Assembly (NCBI GenBank): GCA_012034655.1
Contig: JAAUOZ010000009.1
Location: 1 to 51,879, forward strand
Direction: 5' to 3'
DNA length: 51,879 bases
Origin: Leptolyngbyaceae cyanobacterium CSU_1_3
Lineage (GTDB): Bacteria > Cyanobacteriota > Cyanobacteriia > Leptolyngbyales > Leptolyngbyaceae
Notes under the pieces: model-generated
The model's database searches: none
What the model was told of the DNA's origin: nothing
Seen by the model: only the letters and a program-made list of their open reading frames with translations
Position numbers and translations under genes: made by a program
Shown: one piece after another, positions 42,831 through 51,732 of the stretch
How the letters are laid out: every line of letters begins with the position of its first letter
Position numbering within the stretch: position 1 is the stretch's first letter

Positions 42831-43079
42831 ATGGCATTCTTTCGTCAGTACATCGCCCCCCTTCTGGTTGTGCTGGTCTTCTTGGTTTCTCTAGTTGCGG
42901 TCAGTGCCAGAATTTTTCTGCCCAATGACATGGCAGCGCCCGCCCCGATCGAAGAAGTCAGCCCATCTGCTTCCAAAGCTCAAGCATCTTCTGCAAAATC
43001 TCTCGCAGATTTGCCGCCGGCTCTGTCTGCTTTGATCAAGGGACTGCCCGATGAGGTGGGTCTGTCTGAGCACCTTTAG
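42831..43079 (+). CDS. Small membrane-anchored hypothetical protein
   Basis: The product is 82 residues: an N-terminal hydrophobic helix (YIAPLLVVLVFLVSLVAVSARIF) followed by a Ser/Ala/Pro-rich segment and a short helix LPPALSALIKGLPDEVGL. It is probably anchored with its tail outside the cytoplasm. No family is recognised. The start ATG at 42831 follows a HIP1-containing leader. A TTTAGAAATGTGGATTAAATC at its stop resembles one end of the MITE family. Confidence 0.6.
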   Translation: MAFFRQYIAPLLVVLVFLVSLVAVSARIFLPNDMAAPAPIEEVSPSASKAQASSAKSLADLPPALSALIKGLPDEVGLSEHL

Positions 43080-43097
43080 AAATGTGGATTAAATCAT

Positions 43098-43176
43098 CCA
43101 AAACCTAATCTCAAACCCTGATCTCAAAATCTAATCTCAAAATCTAATCTCGAACCCTAATCTCAATCTCAAAACC
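43098..43176. repeat. Degenerate tandem repeat of about 14-15 bp
   Basis: Units of the type CTAATCTCAAAA or CCTAATCTCAAACC follow one another about five to six times between a small membrane protein gene and the GNAT gene. Units vary in one to three bases. The array is non-coding and may be variable between strains. Confidence 0.7.
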
Positions 43177-43297
43177 TTTGCGGGTCGGGTATCTTGCCTG
43201 ACCTAAGGATCTTCGCAAAATTCACGGTTGGCTTGAGGTATGATTCACGATCGATTCTTGGGTCAAAATTTTCAACTTCTACGTCTTTGAGTTGCGC

Positions 43298-43810
43298 GTG
43301 TCTAACCTGTTGCCGCCTGGCTATTGCTTGCTGACTGGCTCAACCTTAGATCGATCGCTGTTGGTAAAGTTTCTGCAACGCACCTATCGAGAGCTTTTCC
43401 CGACTGGAGAAGTTGACCATTTGGCGTTGACAGTCGAGCAATACTTTTCTAAGGAAACACCCCTCTGGTGGGTTGAATGGACAGATCCTGACGCGCCTCC
43501 CCTGGATGGAATGCCTTCTGCACGATCGATTCACCCGATCGCGGGCTTGTGGTTGGGTAACGCGATCGATCAGGTCAACGGCGATCGCCACGCCCATATT
43601 TTTTTGCTCTACGTCACCCCCAACCATCGGCGCAGAGGCCTCGGATCGGCGCTAGTGCGGTACGCTGAAAACTGGGCAAGGGCTAGGGGCGATCAACAAA
43701 TTGGCTTACAAGTCTTTCAAAGCAACCAACCTGCCCTCCATCTCTATCAGGCAATGGGCTACCAAACCCAATCTCTTTGGATGGTAAAGTTCTTGAACAA
43801 AGATAGATAA
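43298..43810 (+). CDS. GNAT-family N-acetyltransferase
   Basis: The product is about 170 residues. The acetyl-CoA pyrophosphate loop is RRRGLGSALV, preceded by strand HIFLLYVTPNHR and followed by RYAENWARARGDQQIGLQVFQSNQPALHLYQAMGYQ, the standard GNAT C-terminal half. The N-terminal half (LLVKFLQRTYRELFP, VEQYFSKETPLWWVEW) matches a cyanobacterial subgroup. The start is GTG at 43298 or TTG at 43292; there is no ATG. The acceptor is unknown. Confidence 0.88.
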   Translation: MSNLLPPGYCLLTGSTLDRSLLVKFLQRTYRELFPTGEVDHLALTVEQYFSKETPLWWVEWTDPDAPPLDGMPSARSIHPIAGLWLGNAIDQVNGDRHAHIFLLYVTPNHRRRGLGSALVRYAENWARARGDQQIGLQVFQSNQPALHLYQAMGYQTQSLWMVKFLNKDR

Positions 43811-43894
43811 AGGATGGATAAGAAATCTTACTAAATTTCATCCCTCATCCCTCATGCCTCATCCCTGCTCGAACAGTGCTGTAAAGTTACAGAT

Positions 43895-44651
43895 ATGTAT
43901 AGCGATGATGACTTGACCGTTCTCGACATTGAAGCTGATTTAGAAGATCCTCTCGATCAACTTCCGATCGTAGACGAGTCAGAAACCCCCAAGCCTGACA
44001 CAAACGCCATGTTGTCCATCCTCAGTTCGCAGGATGTGCAACAGAGAATGCTGGCTGCCAGGGCGTTTTGCGAACTGCAAGACGATCGTGCCATTCCCCA
44101 TTTGATTCGTCTGCTGAGCGATCCCTGCCCTTTGGTGCGGGTCAGTGCCGCCTATGCGCTGGGTAGAAACCCCAGCCACGATGCAGTAGAGCCGTTGATC
44201 GCGCAGTACGATCGCGATTGGAATGGCTATGTGAGAAAAGGAGTAGTTTGGGCACTGGGCAATTGTCGCGATCGTCGTGCTTTACCGACCCTCATTGCTG
44301 CCTTGAGAACGGATATTTCGGCGGTGCGCCTCTGGGCAGCCAGTGCTCTAGCCCAAATGGCAACCGTGGGCTACGAAGTGGTGATCGCTTCCACTCCCCC
44401 CCTTGATTGAAGCCCTCCGGCAAGACCCGGTGGCGGCGATTCGCAGCAACTGTGCCTGGTCGCTAGGGCAACTGTGCCGAGAACTGCCCTCTAACGTGAT
44501 TTATGCCACGGCGATCGATGCCCTGATCGAAGCCTTCGCCGAAGATGAGGATGTCGGAGTCCGCGAGGATGCCAAAGCCTCCATGTTGAAGGTTGGCGAC
44601 CCTCGTGGGCTGCAAGTAATTGAAGAGATCGAGCGCGACGGGCTGATTTAG
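43895..44651 (+). CDS. HEAT-repeat protein, frame broken once
   Basis: An acidic N-terminus (YSDDDLTVLDIEADLEDPLD) precedes five HEAT/PBS-lyase-like repeats: LAARAFCELQDDRAIPHLIRLL, RVSAAYALGRNPSHDAVEPLI, RKGVVWALGNCRDRRALPTLI, RLWAASALAQMA and RSNCAWSLGQL with VREDAKASMLKVGDPRGLQVI. The frame breaks in the C7 run at 44396-44402; with one C fewer, TPPLIEALRQDP continues to a stop at 44651, about 251 residues. Such repeats serve as protein scaffolds and in phycobilin lyases (CpcE/F); a lyase role is not supported by other features here. Confidence 0.82.
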
Positions 44652-44855
44652 ACGGACTGAATTTGAGAATGAGGGGAAAATCTGGCGCTGCATGGTAAGC
44701 ACAGGGGCGTTACCCCTACCCAGAAAGTCATCCCCTCACTCAGCAATGCCGAAAATCTTGACACCCATAGACAACCGGGGCGACTATTTCACATTTCATC
44801 CCTCATCCCTACCCGCTGTTTAGCCGATGGACAGGGAAGGCGGAAGACGTTATTT

Positions 44856-45350
44856 TTAGCGGCAAGCAGTACCCGTGATTGGGTTCACAGGAATCGGGCT
44901 AGAAATTGGGCTGCCCAAAATCATTGTGCCGCAGCTTTGAGTGCCATAATATCCCCGGCGACTGTAGCCGTCTCTGTATCTACTTCTGTATCCACCTCCG
45001 TAATATCGGCCTGAGTAGCCGTCTGGGTTGATAATCACCGTGCGCGGGCGAATGATCGGAGTCACGATGACAGGCTGAATTCTGTGGCGAGAGAACGGAT
45101 CGGAGAAACGATCGCGCTCAATGATCACCGTGCCATTGCCGAAATACCCAGTTTGTGAGGGATGGTGGTAAGGATTGACAATCACTCTGCGTGTGCTGCC
45201 AAAGGGTCGGCTCGTAAAGACTTGGGGCTGATTGGACACATTAAAATTTTGCCCATTAACACTGCCTGCAAACTGCCCCATTGCCGCCTGAGACCCCAAG
45301 GAAAGCGTTGCGGCAGACAAGGCAGCCGTGAGAAAAAGATGTTTTAACAT
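44856..45350 (-). CDS. Secreted hypothetical protein, Gly/Tyr/Arg-rich
   Basis: The product is 164 residues. A signal peptide (LKHLFLTAALSAATLSLGSQAAMG) leads a mature part with NGQNFNVSNQPQVFTSRPFGS, several Ile/Val strands (VIVTPIIRPRTVIIN) and a Gly/Tyr/Arg repeat region (GYSGRYYGGGYRSRYRDGYS). It ends with two Cys, which could form a disulfide. It is probably exported; the function is unknown. Confidence 0.7.
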   Translation of the reverse strand: MLKHLFLTAALSAATLSLGSQAAMGQFAGSVNGQNFNVSNQPQVFTSRPFGSTRRVIVNPYHHPSQTGYFGNGTVIIERDRFSDPFSRHRIQPVIVTPIIRPRTVIINPDGYSGRYYGGGYRSRYRDGYSRRGYYGTQSCGTMILGSPISSPIPVNPITGTACR

Positions 45351-45376
45351 AGCATCACCGTTGAGTTAAACGTGAG

Positions 45377-46699
45377 TTAAACAGTAGGTTGGGAGATGCA
45401 CGAAAGCCCGATCGCCCGTCCTGCGATCCAGGCAGTTGTCCAGGCGCTCTGAAAGTTGAAGCCACCCGTCACACCATCAATGTCTAAAACTTCTCCTGCA
45501 AAATAAAGACCTGGACAGGTGCGGCTTTCCATTGTTTTGAAGTTCACTTCCTTTAGGGTAACGCCTCCACAGGTTACAAACTCTTCCTTAAAGATGCCTT
45601 TGCCGTTAACGGAGTATTGCCCTTGAGTTAGCTCCTGGATTAAAAGATTCAGTATTTTATTAGAAAGTTCCGCCCATCGGGTTTCTTTCTGAATGCCGAC
45701 ATGACCGATCAGACGTTCCCACAGGCGGCGCGGCAGCAAAACCGGACAACTCGCCGCGATCGTCCGTTGGGGCAGTTGCGACTTGACGGCCAGAAGCTGC
45801 GATCGTAACGTTTCAGGGTTTTGCTGAGCAAGCCAATGGATCGTTAGAGTTGCCTGATAGCGATGTTCGTGCAAGGCTCTCGCTCCCCAGGCAGACAGTT
45901 TCAGCACGGCTGGCCCACTCAAACCCCAGTGGGTGATCAACACTGCCCCGGTCTGTTCTAGCTTCTGGTCGCCAACCTGCAACCGCAACCGCACCGAATT
46001 TACAGAGATGCCTGCCAAATCTTGCAGGCGATCGTCCGATAGGTTGAAGGTAAACAAAGACGGAACGGGCGACTCGATCGTGTGCCCTAGCGACCGAGCA
46101 AACTCATAACCCTGGGGGCTGCTGCCCGTCGCCAAAAGTAATCGATCGCCCAGCAAGGTTTCTCCCGATCGCAGTTCGACTTGGAAGCCCTCCTCTTTGC
46201 GGTTAACCGATCGCACCGACGCACCAAGCCACAAGTTTACGCCTGCCTCGTGGGCTTGCTCGATCAAGCAGTGGGCGATCGTTTCAGAATTGTCAGTGGT
46301 CGGAAACATTCGCCCGTCGGCTTCGGTTTTGAGCTTGACCTGACGATCGCCAAACCACTCCACCGTATCTTTTGCCTGAAACTGGCTAAACGCCCCCCGC
46401 AGCGCCTTACCACCCCTGGGATAGTTCTGTACCAGTAGGGCGGGATCAAAACAAGCATGGGTGACATTGCAGCGTCCGCCTCCCGAAACTCGAACTTTGG
46501 CGAGGGGCTGCCGACTTGCTTCTAATAAAGTGACTTGCGCGTGGGGATGCGTTTGAGCGGCACAAATCGCACTAAAAAAACCAGCCGCACCACCACCGAT
46601 GACAACAATCTTGAAGGGTTGAGAAGACAAGGGAGTTTGAAAATGAGTTGGAAACCTAAATTCTAAGCTAAATCTCTCAGCTAAATTTTTGCAGAGCAC
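45377..46699 (-). CDS. HI0933/BaiN-family NAD(P)/FAD-dependent oxidoreductase
   Basis: The product is up to 440 residues. The FAD dinucleotide motif is VVIGGGAAGFFSAICAA, followed by RVSGGGRCNVTHA, the signature of the HI0933 flavoprotein family. The C-terminal motif is GLYFAGEVLDIDGVTGGFNFQSAWTTAWIAG. The substrate is not known for most members. The GTG at 46699 gives a non-conserved 29-residue leader; a TTG start near 46630 is possible. It is divergent from the DUF4112 gene. Confidence 0.9.
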   Translation of the reverse strand: MLCKNLAERFSLEFRFPTHFQTPLSSQPFKIVVIGGGAAGFFSAICAAQTHPHAQVTLLEASRQPLAKVRVSGGGRCNVTHACFDPALLVQNYPRGGKALRGAFSQFQAKDTVEWFGDRQVKLKTEADGRMFPTTDNSETIAHCLIEQAHEAGVNLWLGASVRSVNRKEEGFQVELRSGETLLGDRLLLATGSSPQGYEFARSLGHTIESPVPSLFTFNLSDDRLQDLAGISVNSVRLRLQVGDQKLEQTGAVLITHWGLSGPAVLKLSAWGARALHEHRYQATLTIHWLAQQNPETLRSQLLAVKSQLPQRTIAASCPVLLPRRLWERLIGHVGIQKETRWAELSNKILNLLIQELTQGQYSVNGKGIFKEEFVTCGGVTLKEVNFKTMESRTCPGLYFAGEVLDIDGVTGGFNFQSAWTTAWIAGRAIGLSCISQPTV

Positions 46700-46802
46700 A
46701 GGCGAATAGAGAGAAACTTCTCAATGTTGAGAAATAATATTGGTTTCTCAGGGAATCAAAGTCAGATACGCTATAGGCACAGATTTTTGGCAGTCGGTAT
46801 CT

Positions 46803-47297
46803 ATGCAAACGCGCACTCAAGATAAAGCAGCTTCTCTGCAACGGTTACGATCGCTCGCTCACCTGTTAGATAATGCGATCGGCATTCCTGGAACGCGCTT
46901 TCGGATTGGACTCGATCCCTTGATCGGGCTGCTGCCCGGCGGGGGAGATCTGGTGACGGCAGCTTTTTCGGTTTACATCGTGTGGGAGGCGGCCCGACTG
47001 GGATTGCCGCGATCGACGGTGACGCAGATGGTGTCTAATCTGGTGCTAGATGCGGTCGGCGGAACTGTGCCAATGTTGGGCGATTTGTTAGATGTGGCGT
47101 GGAAAGCCAACAGCAAAAACGTCGCACTTTTGGAGGCTCATTTGGCATCAAGTTCAGAACCTCTGCGGAAGCAAAAAAAAGCCGATCGCGTCTTTGTTTT
47201 GGTGTTGCTGCTTGGGTTTGTTTTATTGGTGATTGGGATTTCGACGCTGGTAGTAGCGTTGATTGCCTGGGTGTGGCAGAGCGTGAGCGGCGGATAG
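46803..47297 (+). CDS. DUF4112 membrane protein
   Basis: The product is 164 residues. The family blocks are LAHLLDNAIGIPGTRFRIGLDPLIGLLPGGGDLVTA and MVSNLVLDAVGGTVPMLGDLLDVAWKANSKN, followed by a basic patch and one C-terminal membrane helix (VFVLVLLLGFVLLVIGISTLVV). The function is unknown. The ATG at 46803 is preferred; the frame extends back to a TTG at 46740 without conserved sequence. Confidence 0.87.
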   Translation: MQTRTQDKAASLQRLRSLAHLLDNAIGIPGTRFRIGLDPLIGLLPGGGDLVTAAFSVYIVWEAARLGLPRSTVTQMVSNLVLDAVGGTVPMLGDLLDVAWKANSKNVALLEAHLASSSEPLRKQKKADRVFVLVLLLGFVLLVIGISTLVVALIAWVWQSVSGG

Positions 47298-47426
47298 GTT
47301 GCCCACGAAAACCAGGGAAAGCCTGATCGGGTGAGAACGTTTAGGCGGGCGAATTTTAGTCGGGTGCTTAACTCAAACGTCGATCGTTCAATGCCATAAT
47401 GATTCGACCGTTTCTGACACGACTTC

Positions 47427-48509
47427 ATGGTTCAAGCAATGGATCAAGTGCCGCATTCGATCGACTTCAATTTGTTGCCTGAGCAGACGCTAGAGTTGGG
47501 GTTTCAGTTACCTGACCCAGAGGATGAGCAAATCCCAGAATTTGAGTTTCAGCAGCAGATTGAGCAGGCTTGGCAGGTGTGCGATCGCTTTGACCTCCAG
47601 ACCGACATCTGGCGAGGCAGAATTCTGAGAACGGTGCGCGATCGTGAGAAGAAAAACGGAGAAGGGCGCGGCGTGGGGTTTCTCAACTGGCTCAACGATC
47701 GTGAAATTAGCAAAACTCAAGCCTATAGCCTGATTGAGCTTGCCAATAGTGCCGATACGCTATTGAATAGCGGCTGTCTCGAACCCGAAGACGTAAACCA
47801 GTTTAGCAAGCGGGCGTTTGTGGAGACGGCTCACTCTGCGCCAGAAGTGCAGCAGATGGTGGGAGATGCCGCCAAGAAGGGCGATCGCATTACTCGCCGA
47901 GAGGTGCGGCAACTGTCGGACGATTGGACGGTTATGACTTCGGATCTGTTGCCGATCGAGGTACGCGAAAAAGCTGCGGATCAGTCGATTCCGACGCGCT
48001 ATTTGTCGCCACTGGTCAAACAGCTAGAGAAATTACCCGAAAGCCATCAGATTTCGATTCGCGAAAGTGTGTCCGAAAATCCGGATATCGACACGCTCAA
48101 GCAAGTCACCGCCGAAGCGCGCTATTTGGCGAAATATCTGGAGGCGGCGACTCAGGTGCAAACGATCAACCACGAGTCTCTCAATCTAGAACTCGCCCTA
48201 GAAGAAGCGCTGCGCGTGGGTTGCTTGAGTTCGACGGCCGATCTAGTGAGCCAGGCGGCCCAACTAGAGCAAGCGATCGCCAAACTCTACACGACCTGGA
48301 AACGGTTGCACAAACTGTCAGAACGCATCTACGTAGACACTGGAGCCAGTACGCCAAACTTGCGATCGCTGCTCAGTTGTCTCGATCGCCTGTCTGGTGA
48401 GGCAATTAACTTCACGATCGGAGACCCCAAAGGCGAAGGGTTTTCGCGCACCATTCGCTTGAAGTTGGAGGACGATCAGGCGACGGAGAGCGATAGCTGG
48501 GACGAGTAA
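47427..48509 (+). CDS. Conserved hypothetical protein with a DUF3102-like N-terminal region
   Basis: The product is 360 residues, soluble and acidic. The segment at about 40-110 (WQVCDRFDLQTDIWRGRILRTVRDREKKNGEGRGVGFLNWLNDREISKTQAYSLIELA is its span) resembles DUF3102-type helical domains seen in phage and plasmid proteins, where a G-x-F-x-x-W-L motif precedes a helix-turn-helix-like part. The rest is helical (LVKQLEKLPESHQISI; LEEALRVGCLSSTADLVSQAAQLEQAIAKLY). It may bind DNA; that is inference. It starts at the ATG at 47427 shortly after the DUF4112 gene. Confidence 0.65.
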   Translation: MVQAMDQVPHSIDFNLLPEQTLELGFQLPDPEDEQIPEFEFQQQIEQAWQVCDRFDLQTDIWRGRILRTVRDREKKNGEGRGVGFLNWLNDREISKTQAYSLIELANSADTLLNSGCLEPEDVNQFSKRAFVETAHSAPEVQQMVGDAAKKGDRITRREVRQLSDDWTVMTSDLLPIEVREKAADQSIPTRYLSPLVKQLEKLPESHQISIRESVSENPDIDTLKQVTAEARYLAKYLEAATQVQTINHESLNLELALEEALRVGCLSSTADLVSQAAQLEQAIAKLYTTWKRLHKLSERIYVDTGASTPNLRSLLSCLDRLSGEAINFTIGDPKGEGFSRTIRLKLEDDQATESDSWDE

Positions 48510-48556
48510 AAGCGTTTAATTCTGTCATGAACCGTAGCCAAGCCAACTTCTCCTTC

Positions 48557-48601
48557 GTCCTTCAAACTCCCGTCCTTCAAACTCCCGCCCTTCAAACTTT
48601 T
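48557..48601. repeat. Three tandem 15-bp units
   Basis: GTCCTTCAAACTCCC occurs twice, followed by a third copy GCCCTTCAAACTTTT with four changes. It lies in the gap between two convergent genes and ends two bases before the cysteine desulfurase stop. Confidence 0.75.
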
Positions 48602-48602
48602 G

Positions 48603-49757
48603 TCAAAACAGCTCCGGAGCCAAACGCGACAGCACTTGCTTCAGCACTAGGGCCGTCCATTCAATATCAGCCTCGATCGTCTCCCGTCCTAGAGTCAAAC
48701 GGATGCCTGATTTGGCTAGACGATCGCCATAGCCCATTGCTGTCAAAATTGGACTCGGAAACAGCTTGCCGCTATGACAGGCCGACCCGGCACTGATGCC
48801 GATTCCTGCCAGGTTCATCTGCCGCACCAGAGTTTTGCCACTGAGAATTTCGCCGTCTGCACATTCCAGACAAAAACTGGCGTGATGGGGCAGTCGCTGC
48901 CAACGATCGCCCGTAGGCACAAGTCCTGGTACGTCAGATAAGCGATCGAAAAGTTGTTCGCGTAGTTGCGTCAGGCGAGGAGTCTCGATCGCCATTTCCT
49001 GGGCGATCAGTTCGGCGGCGATGCCAAAGGCGGCAATCGTAGGGATGGCCTGTGTGCCCGATCGCAGCTTCGATTCTTGCCCGCCTCCTCCCAAAAGTGG
49101 CACTAGCTCAACACCCGGACGCACGTAAAGCGCCCCTGCGCCCTGCGCGCCATAGAGTTTGTGGCTAGAAAGCGACATCAAATCTACAGGCAAACTTTGG
49201 ACATCTACAGGCAACCGACCCGCCACTTGCACCGCATCGGTATGAAACAAAACGCCCTGAGCCTGAGCAATTTTGCCCAATTCGGCGATCGGTTGAATCG
49301 TCCCCACTTCACTCTGACCATAAATAACCGACACCAGCACCGTATTGGGCCGCAACGCCGCTTGCAGATCCGACGGATGCACCTGCCCCATTGGGTTCAC
49401 GGGTAGCCGAGTCACCTGCCAACCCCAGTGTTCTAGTAAGCGCACGGGTTCAGAAATCGCTGAATGCTCAACACTCGAAATCACCACATGCTGAGGATTG
49501 ACATACTGCTGTGCCACCCCCATCACGGCTAGATTGTTCGATTCTGTGCCACCCGATGTGAAAACGATCGCCTCCGGGGGCGCATTGACCAAGCGACCCA
49601 CCTGCACCCGCGCCCGCTCTAACAAAACTGCTGCCCGTTGTCCCCAAGCGTGCAAACTAGAGGGGTTGCCCCACTGTTCGGCGAGAACTTGCTGCATGAG
49701 AGCGATCGCTTCGGGGCGAGTCGGTGTAGTAGCGCTGTAGTCGAGATAAATTTGCAT
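48603..49757 (-). CDS. Cysteine desulfurase (NifS/IscS family)
   Basis: This PLP enzyme removes sulfur from cysteine for Fe-S clusters and thiolation. The product is 384 residues. The PLP lysine is in LMSLSSHKLYGAQGAGALYVRPG; the N-terminal IYLDYSATTPTRPEAI and GGTESNNLAVMG are typical; the active-site Cys is in GISAGSACHSGKLFPSP. The SACHSGK loop and overall length place it in the group I NifS/IscS type. It starts at the ATG at 49757, divergent from the PLD gene. Which isozyme of the organism it represents is not clear. Confidence 0.93.
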   Translation of the reverse strand: MQIYLDYSATTPTRPEAIALMQQVLAEQWGNPSSLHAWGQRAAVLLERARVQVGRLVNAPPEAIVFTSGGTESNNLAVMGVAQQYVNPQHVVISSVEHSAISEPVRLLEHWGWQVTRLPVNPMGQVHPSDLQAALRPNTVLVSVIYGQSEVGTIQPIAELGKIAQAQGVLFHTDAVQVAGRLPVDVQSLPVDLMSLSSHKLYGAQGAGALYVRPGVELVPLLGGGGQESKLRSGTQAIPTIAAFGIAAELIAQEMAIETPRLTQLREQLFDRLSDVPGLVPTGDRWQRLPHHASFCLECADGEILSGKTLVRQMNLAGIGISAGSACHSGKLFPSPILTAMGYGDRLAKSGIRLTLGRETIEADIEWTALVLKQVLSRLAPELF

Positions 49758-49937
49758 GGGTGGGGAAGCAGTGAAACCGATCGCAAAGGAGATTCTGCCC
49801 TGAGCTTTTACCGCAACTTACAGCGCTGCTCTTGACAATTTGCAGCACAATCAATCACACGATCTACCACAAGATCAATGTCTCCATTTGGGTACGCTAC
49901 AGACACAGAATGGTATCCTATAGTCCCAATTTAACCC

Positions 49938-51658
49938 GTGGTGCGCCCTCTCTCCTCTATCTTGCTCAAGATCTGTAGCTTTGCCTTCCTCGGATTAGCG
50001 GCTTGCCAGAAAGCCCATCCCCAGTGGGTGCGTCCGGCTGCCCTGCCGCAAGATAGCGCTGTGCAGGTCTATACCAATCACGAACCTGCCTCTGAATATA
50101 CCGAGTCTTATCGCCAGCAAACGCGATCGGGGGATGATTTAGAACAAATCATTGTAGAGACGATCGCCACCGCCCAAACAAGTGTTGATATCGCGGTGCA
50201 AGAATTGCGGTTGCCAAAAATTGCCCAGGCCTTGAGCGATCGTGTCCAGTCAGGGTCAAGGTTCGCGTGATTCTGGAGAACACCTACTCGCGTCCGTTTA
50301 GCAGCTTTACGCCTGCTGAGATCGAGGAACTGGTAGAACGAGAGCGCGATCGCGTCAACGATTCTCGCAAGCTGATCGACCAAGACAACAACGGGCAACT
50401 CAGCCCTACCGAAATCAGTCAACGGGATGCATTGGTGATGCTAGACAATGCCAAAATTCCCCGAATTGACGACACCGCCGACGGCTCTAGTGGCAGCAAC
50501 TTAATGCACCATAAATTCGTGATTGTCGATGGGCGAACCTTAATCGTTACTTCGGCTAACTTCACGTTGTCGGATGTTCACGGCGACCTCAAATCGCCTG
50601 CCAGTCGTGGCAATGCCAACAATCTACTCAAAATCGACAGTCCAAAATTAGCCAAACTGTTTGTCGAAGAATTTGATCTGATGTGGGGAGATGGAGTTGG
50701 GGGCAAAAATGACAGTCAATTTGGCACAAAGAAGCCACACCGCCAGCCTCAGCAAGTTCAGGTTGGCAGCACCACGATCGCGGTGCAGTTTTCTCCGGCC
50801 GCTTCTACTATTCCCTGGGATCAAAGCACCAACGGGCTGATCGGCAAAACCCTAAGCCAGGCAAAACAATCGATCGAGATGGCTCTATTTGTGTTTTCTG
50901 ATCAACAATTGGTGAACCTACTCGAACCTCAACATCAGCAAGGCAGACAGATTCGAGCGCTGATTGATCCGGGCTTTATGTATCGATCGTATAGCGAAGG
51001 CTTAGATATGCTGGGGGTGACGTTGAGCGATCGGTGTCAGTCTGAGCCAGACAATCGCCCTTGGCAAACTCCGATTGCAACTGTAGGAATTCCTCGGTTG
51101 CCGCCGGGAGATCTGCTGCATCACAAATTTGGTATTGTCGATGGTGAAACCGTGATTACAGGCTCCCACAACTGGACCCTAGCCGCCAACCAAGGCAACG
51201 ACGAAACGGTTCTGGTCATTCACAGTCCGATGGTTGCGGCACACTTCCAAAGAGAATTTGAGCGCCTTTATGCCGATGCCGTTTTAGGCGTTCCACCTGC
51301 TATCCGTCGCCGCATTGCAGAACAGCGAGAACAATGCCCCCTCTCTGGGGCCAAACCTACCCCTACGAGAGCGCCACAAGCTTCTAAAGCCAAGCCAAAA
51401 CTCACACGTTCTAAATCTGAGCCAGCTAAATCTGAGCGATCGAGCGTTCAAAGTTTTAGCCCATCCGATCCAAAAGTCAACCTAAACACCGCCACCCAAG
51501 CAGAACTCGAAACCTTACCCGGTGTGGGCCCCAGCCTGGCAAAGCGAATTATTGCCGCTCGTCAACAAAAGACATTTGCTTCCCTAGAGGATTTCGATCG
51601 CATCTCTGGAGTGGGTCCCAAATTGCTAGAAAAACTACGCGATCGTGTCACCTGGTAA
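49938..51658 (+). CDS. Lipoprotein PLD-like nuclease with EF-hand loop and ComEA-like HhH, frame broken once
   Basis: A lipoprotein signal (FAFLGLAACQK, lipobox LAAC) starts the protein, which has about 574 residues after repair. Two HKD motifs are seen: LMHHKFVIVDGRTLIVTSANFT and LLHHKFGIVDGETVITGSHNWT, as in the PLD/Nuc nuclease family. Between the first strand region and HKD1 is a perfect EF-hand loop, DQDNNGQLSPTE (50378-50413). The C-terminus is a ComEA-type helix-hairpin-helix (VNLNTATQAELETLPGVGPSLAKRII). The break is at 50253-50255: one more G gives SGVKVRVILENTY. It starts with a GTG at 49938. A secreted or membrane-tethered Ca-dependent DNase is an inference. Confidence 0.85.
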
Positions 51659-51732
51659 GCACCCGCCGCATCTACTAAAGATCGCTGAAGTCCAGTGGTC
51701 TACAAAAAGGAGCTTTCCACCCCCTTCTTGGA

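Noticed and set aside
43098..43176. Possible CRISPR array
   Set aside because: The units are contiguous 14-15 bp tandem repeats without spacers, and no cas gene is nearby. The arrays at 14302 and 48557 are rejected for the same reason.
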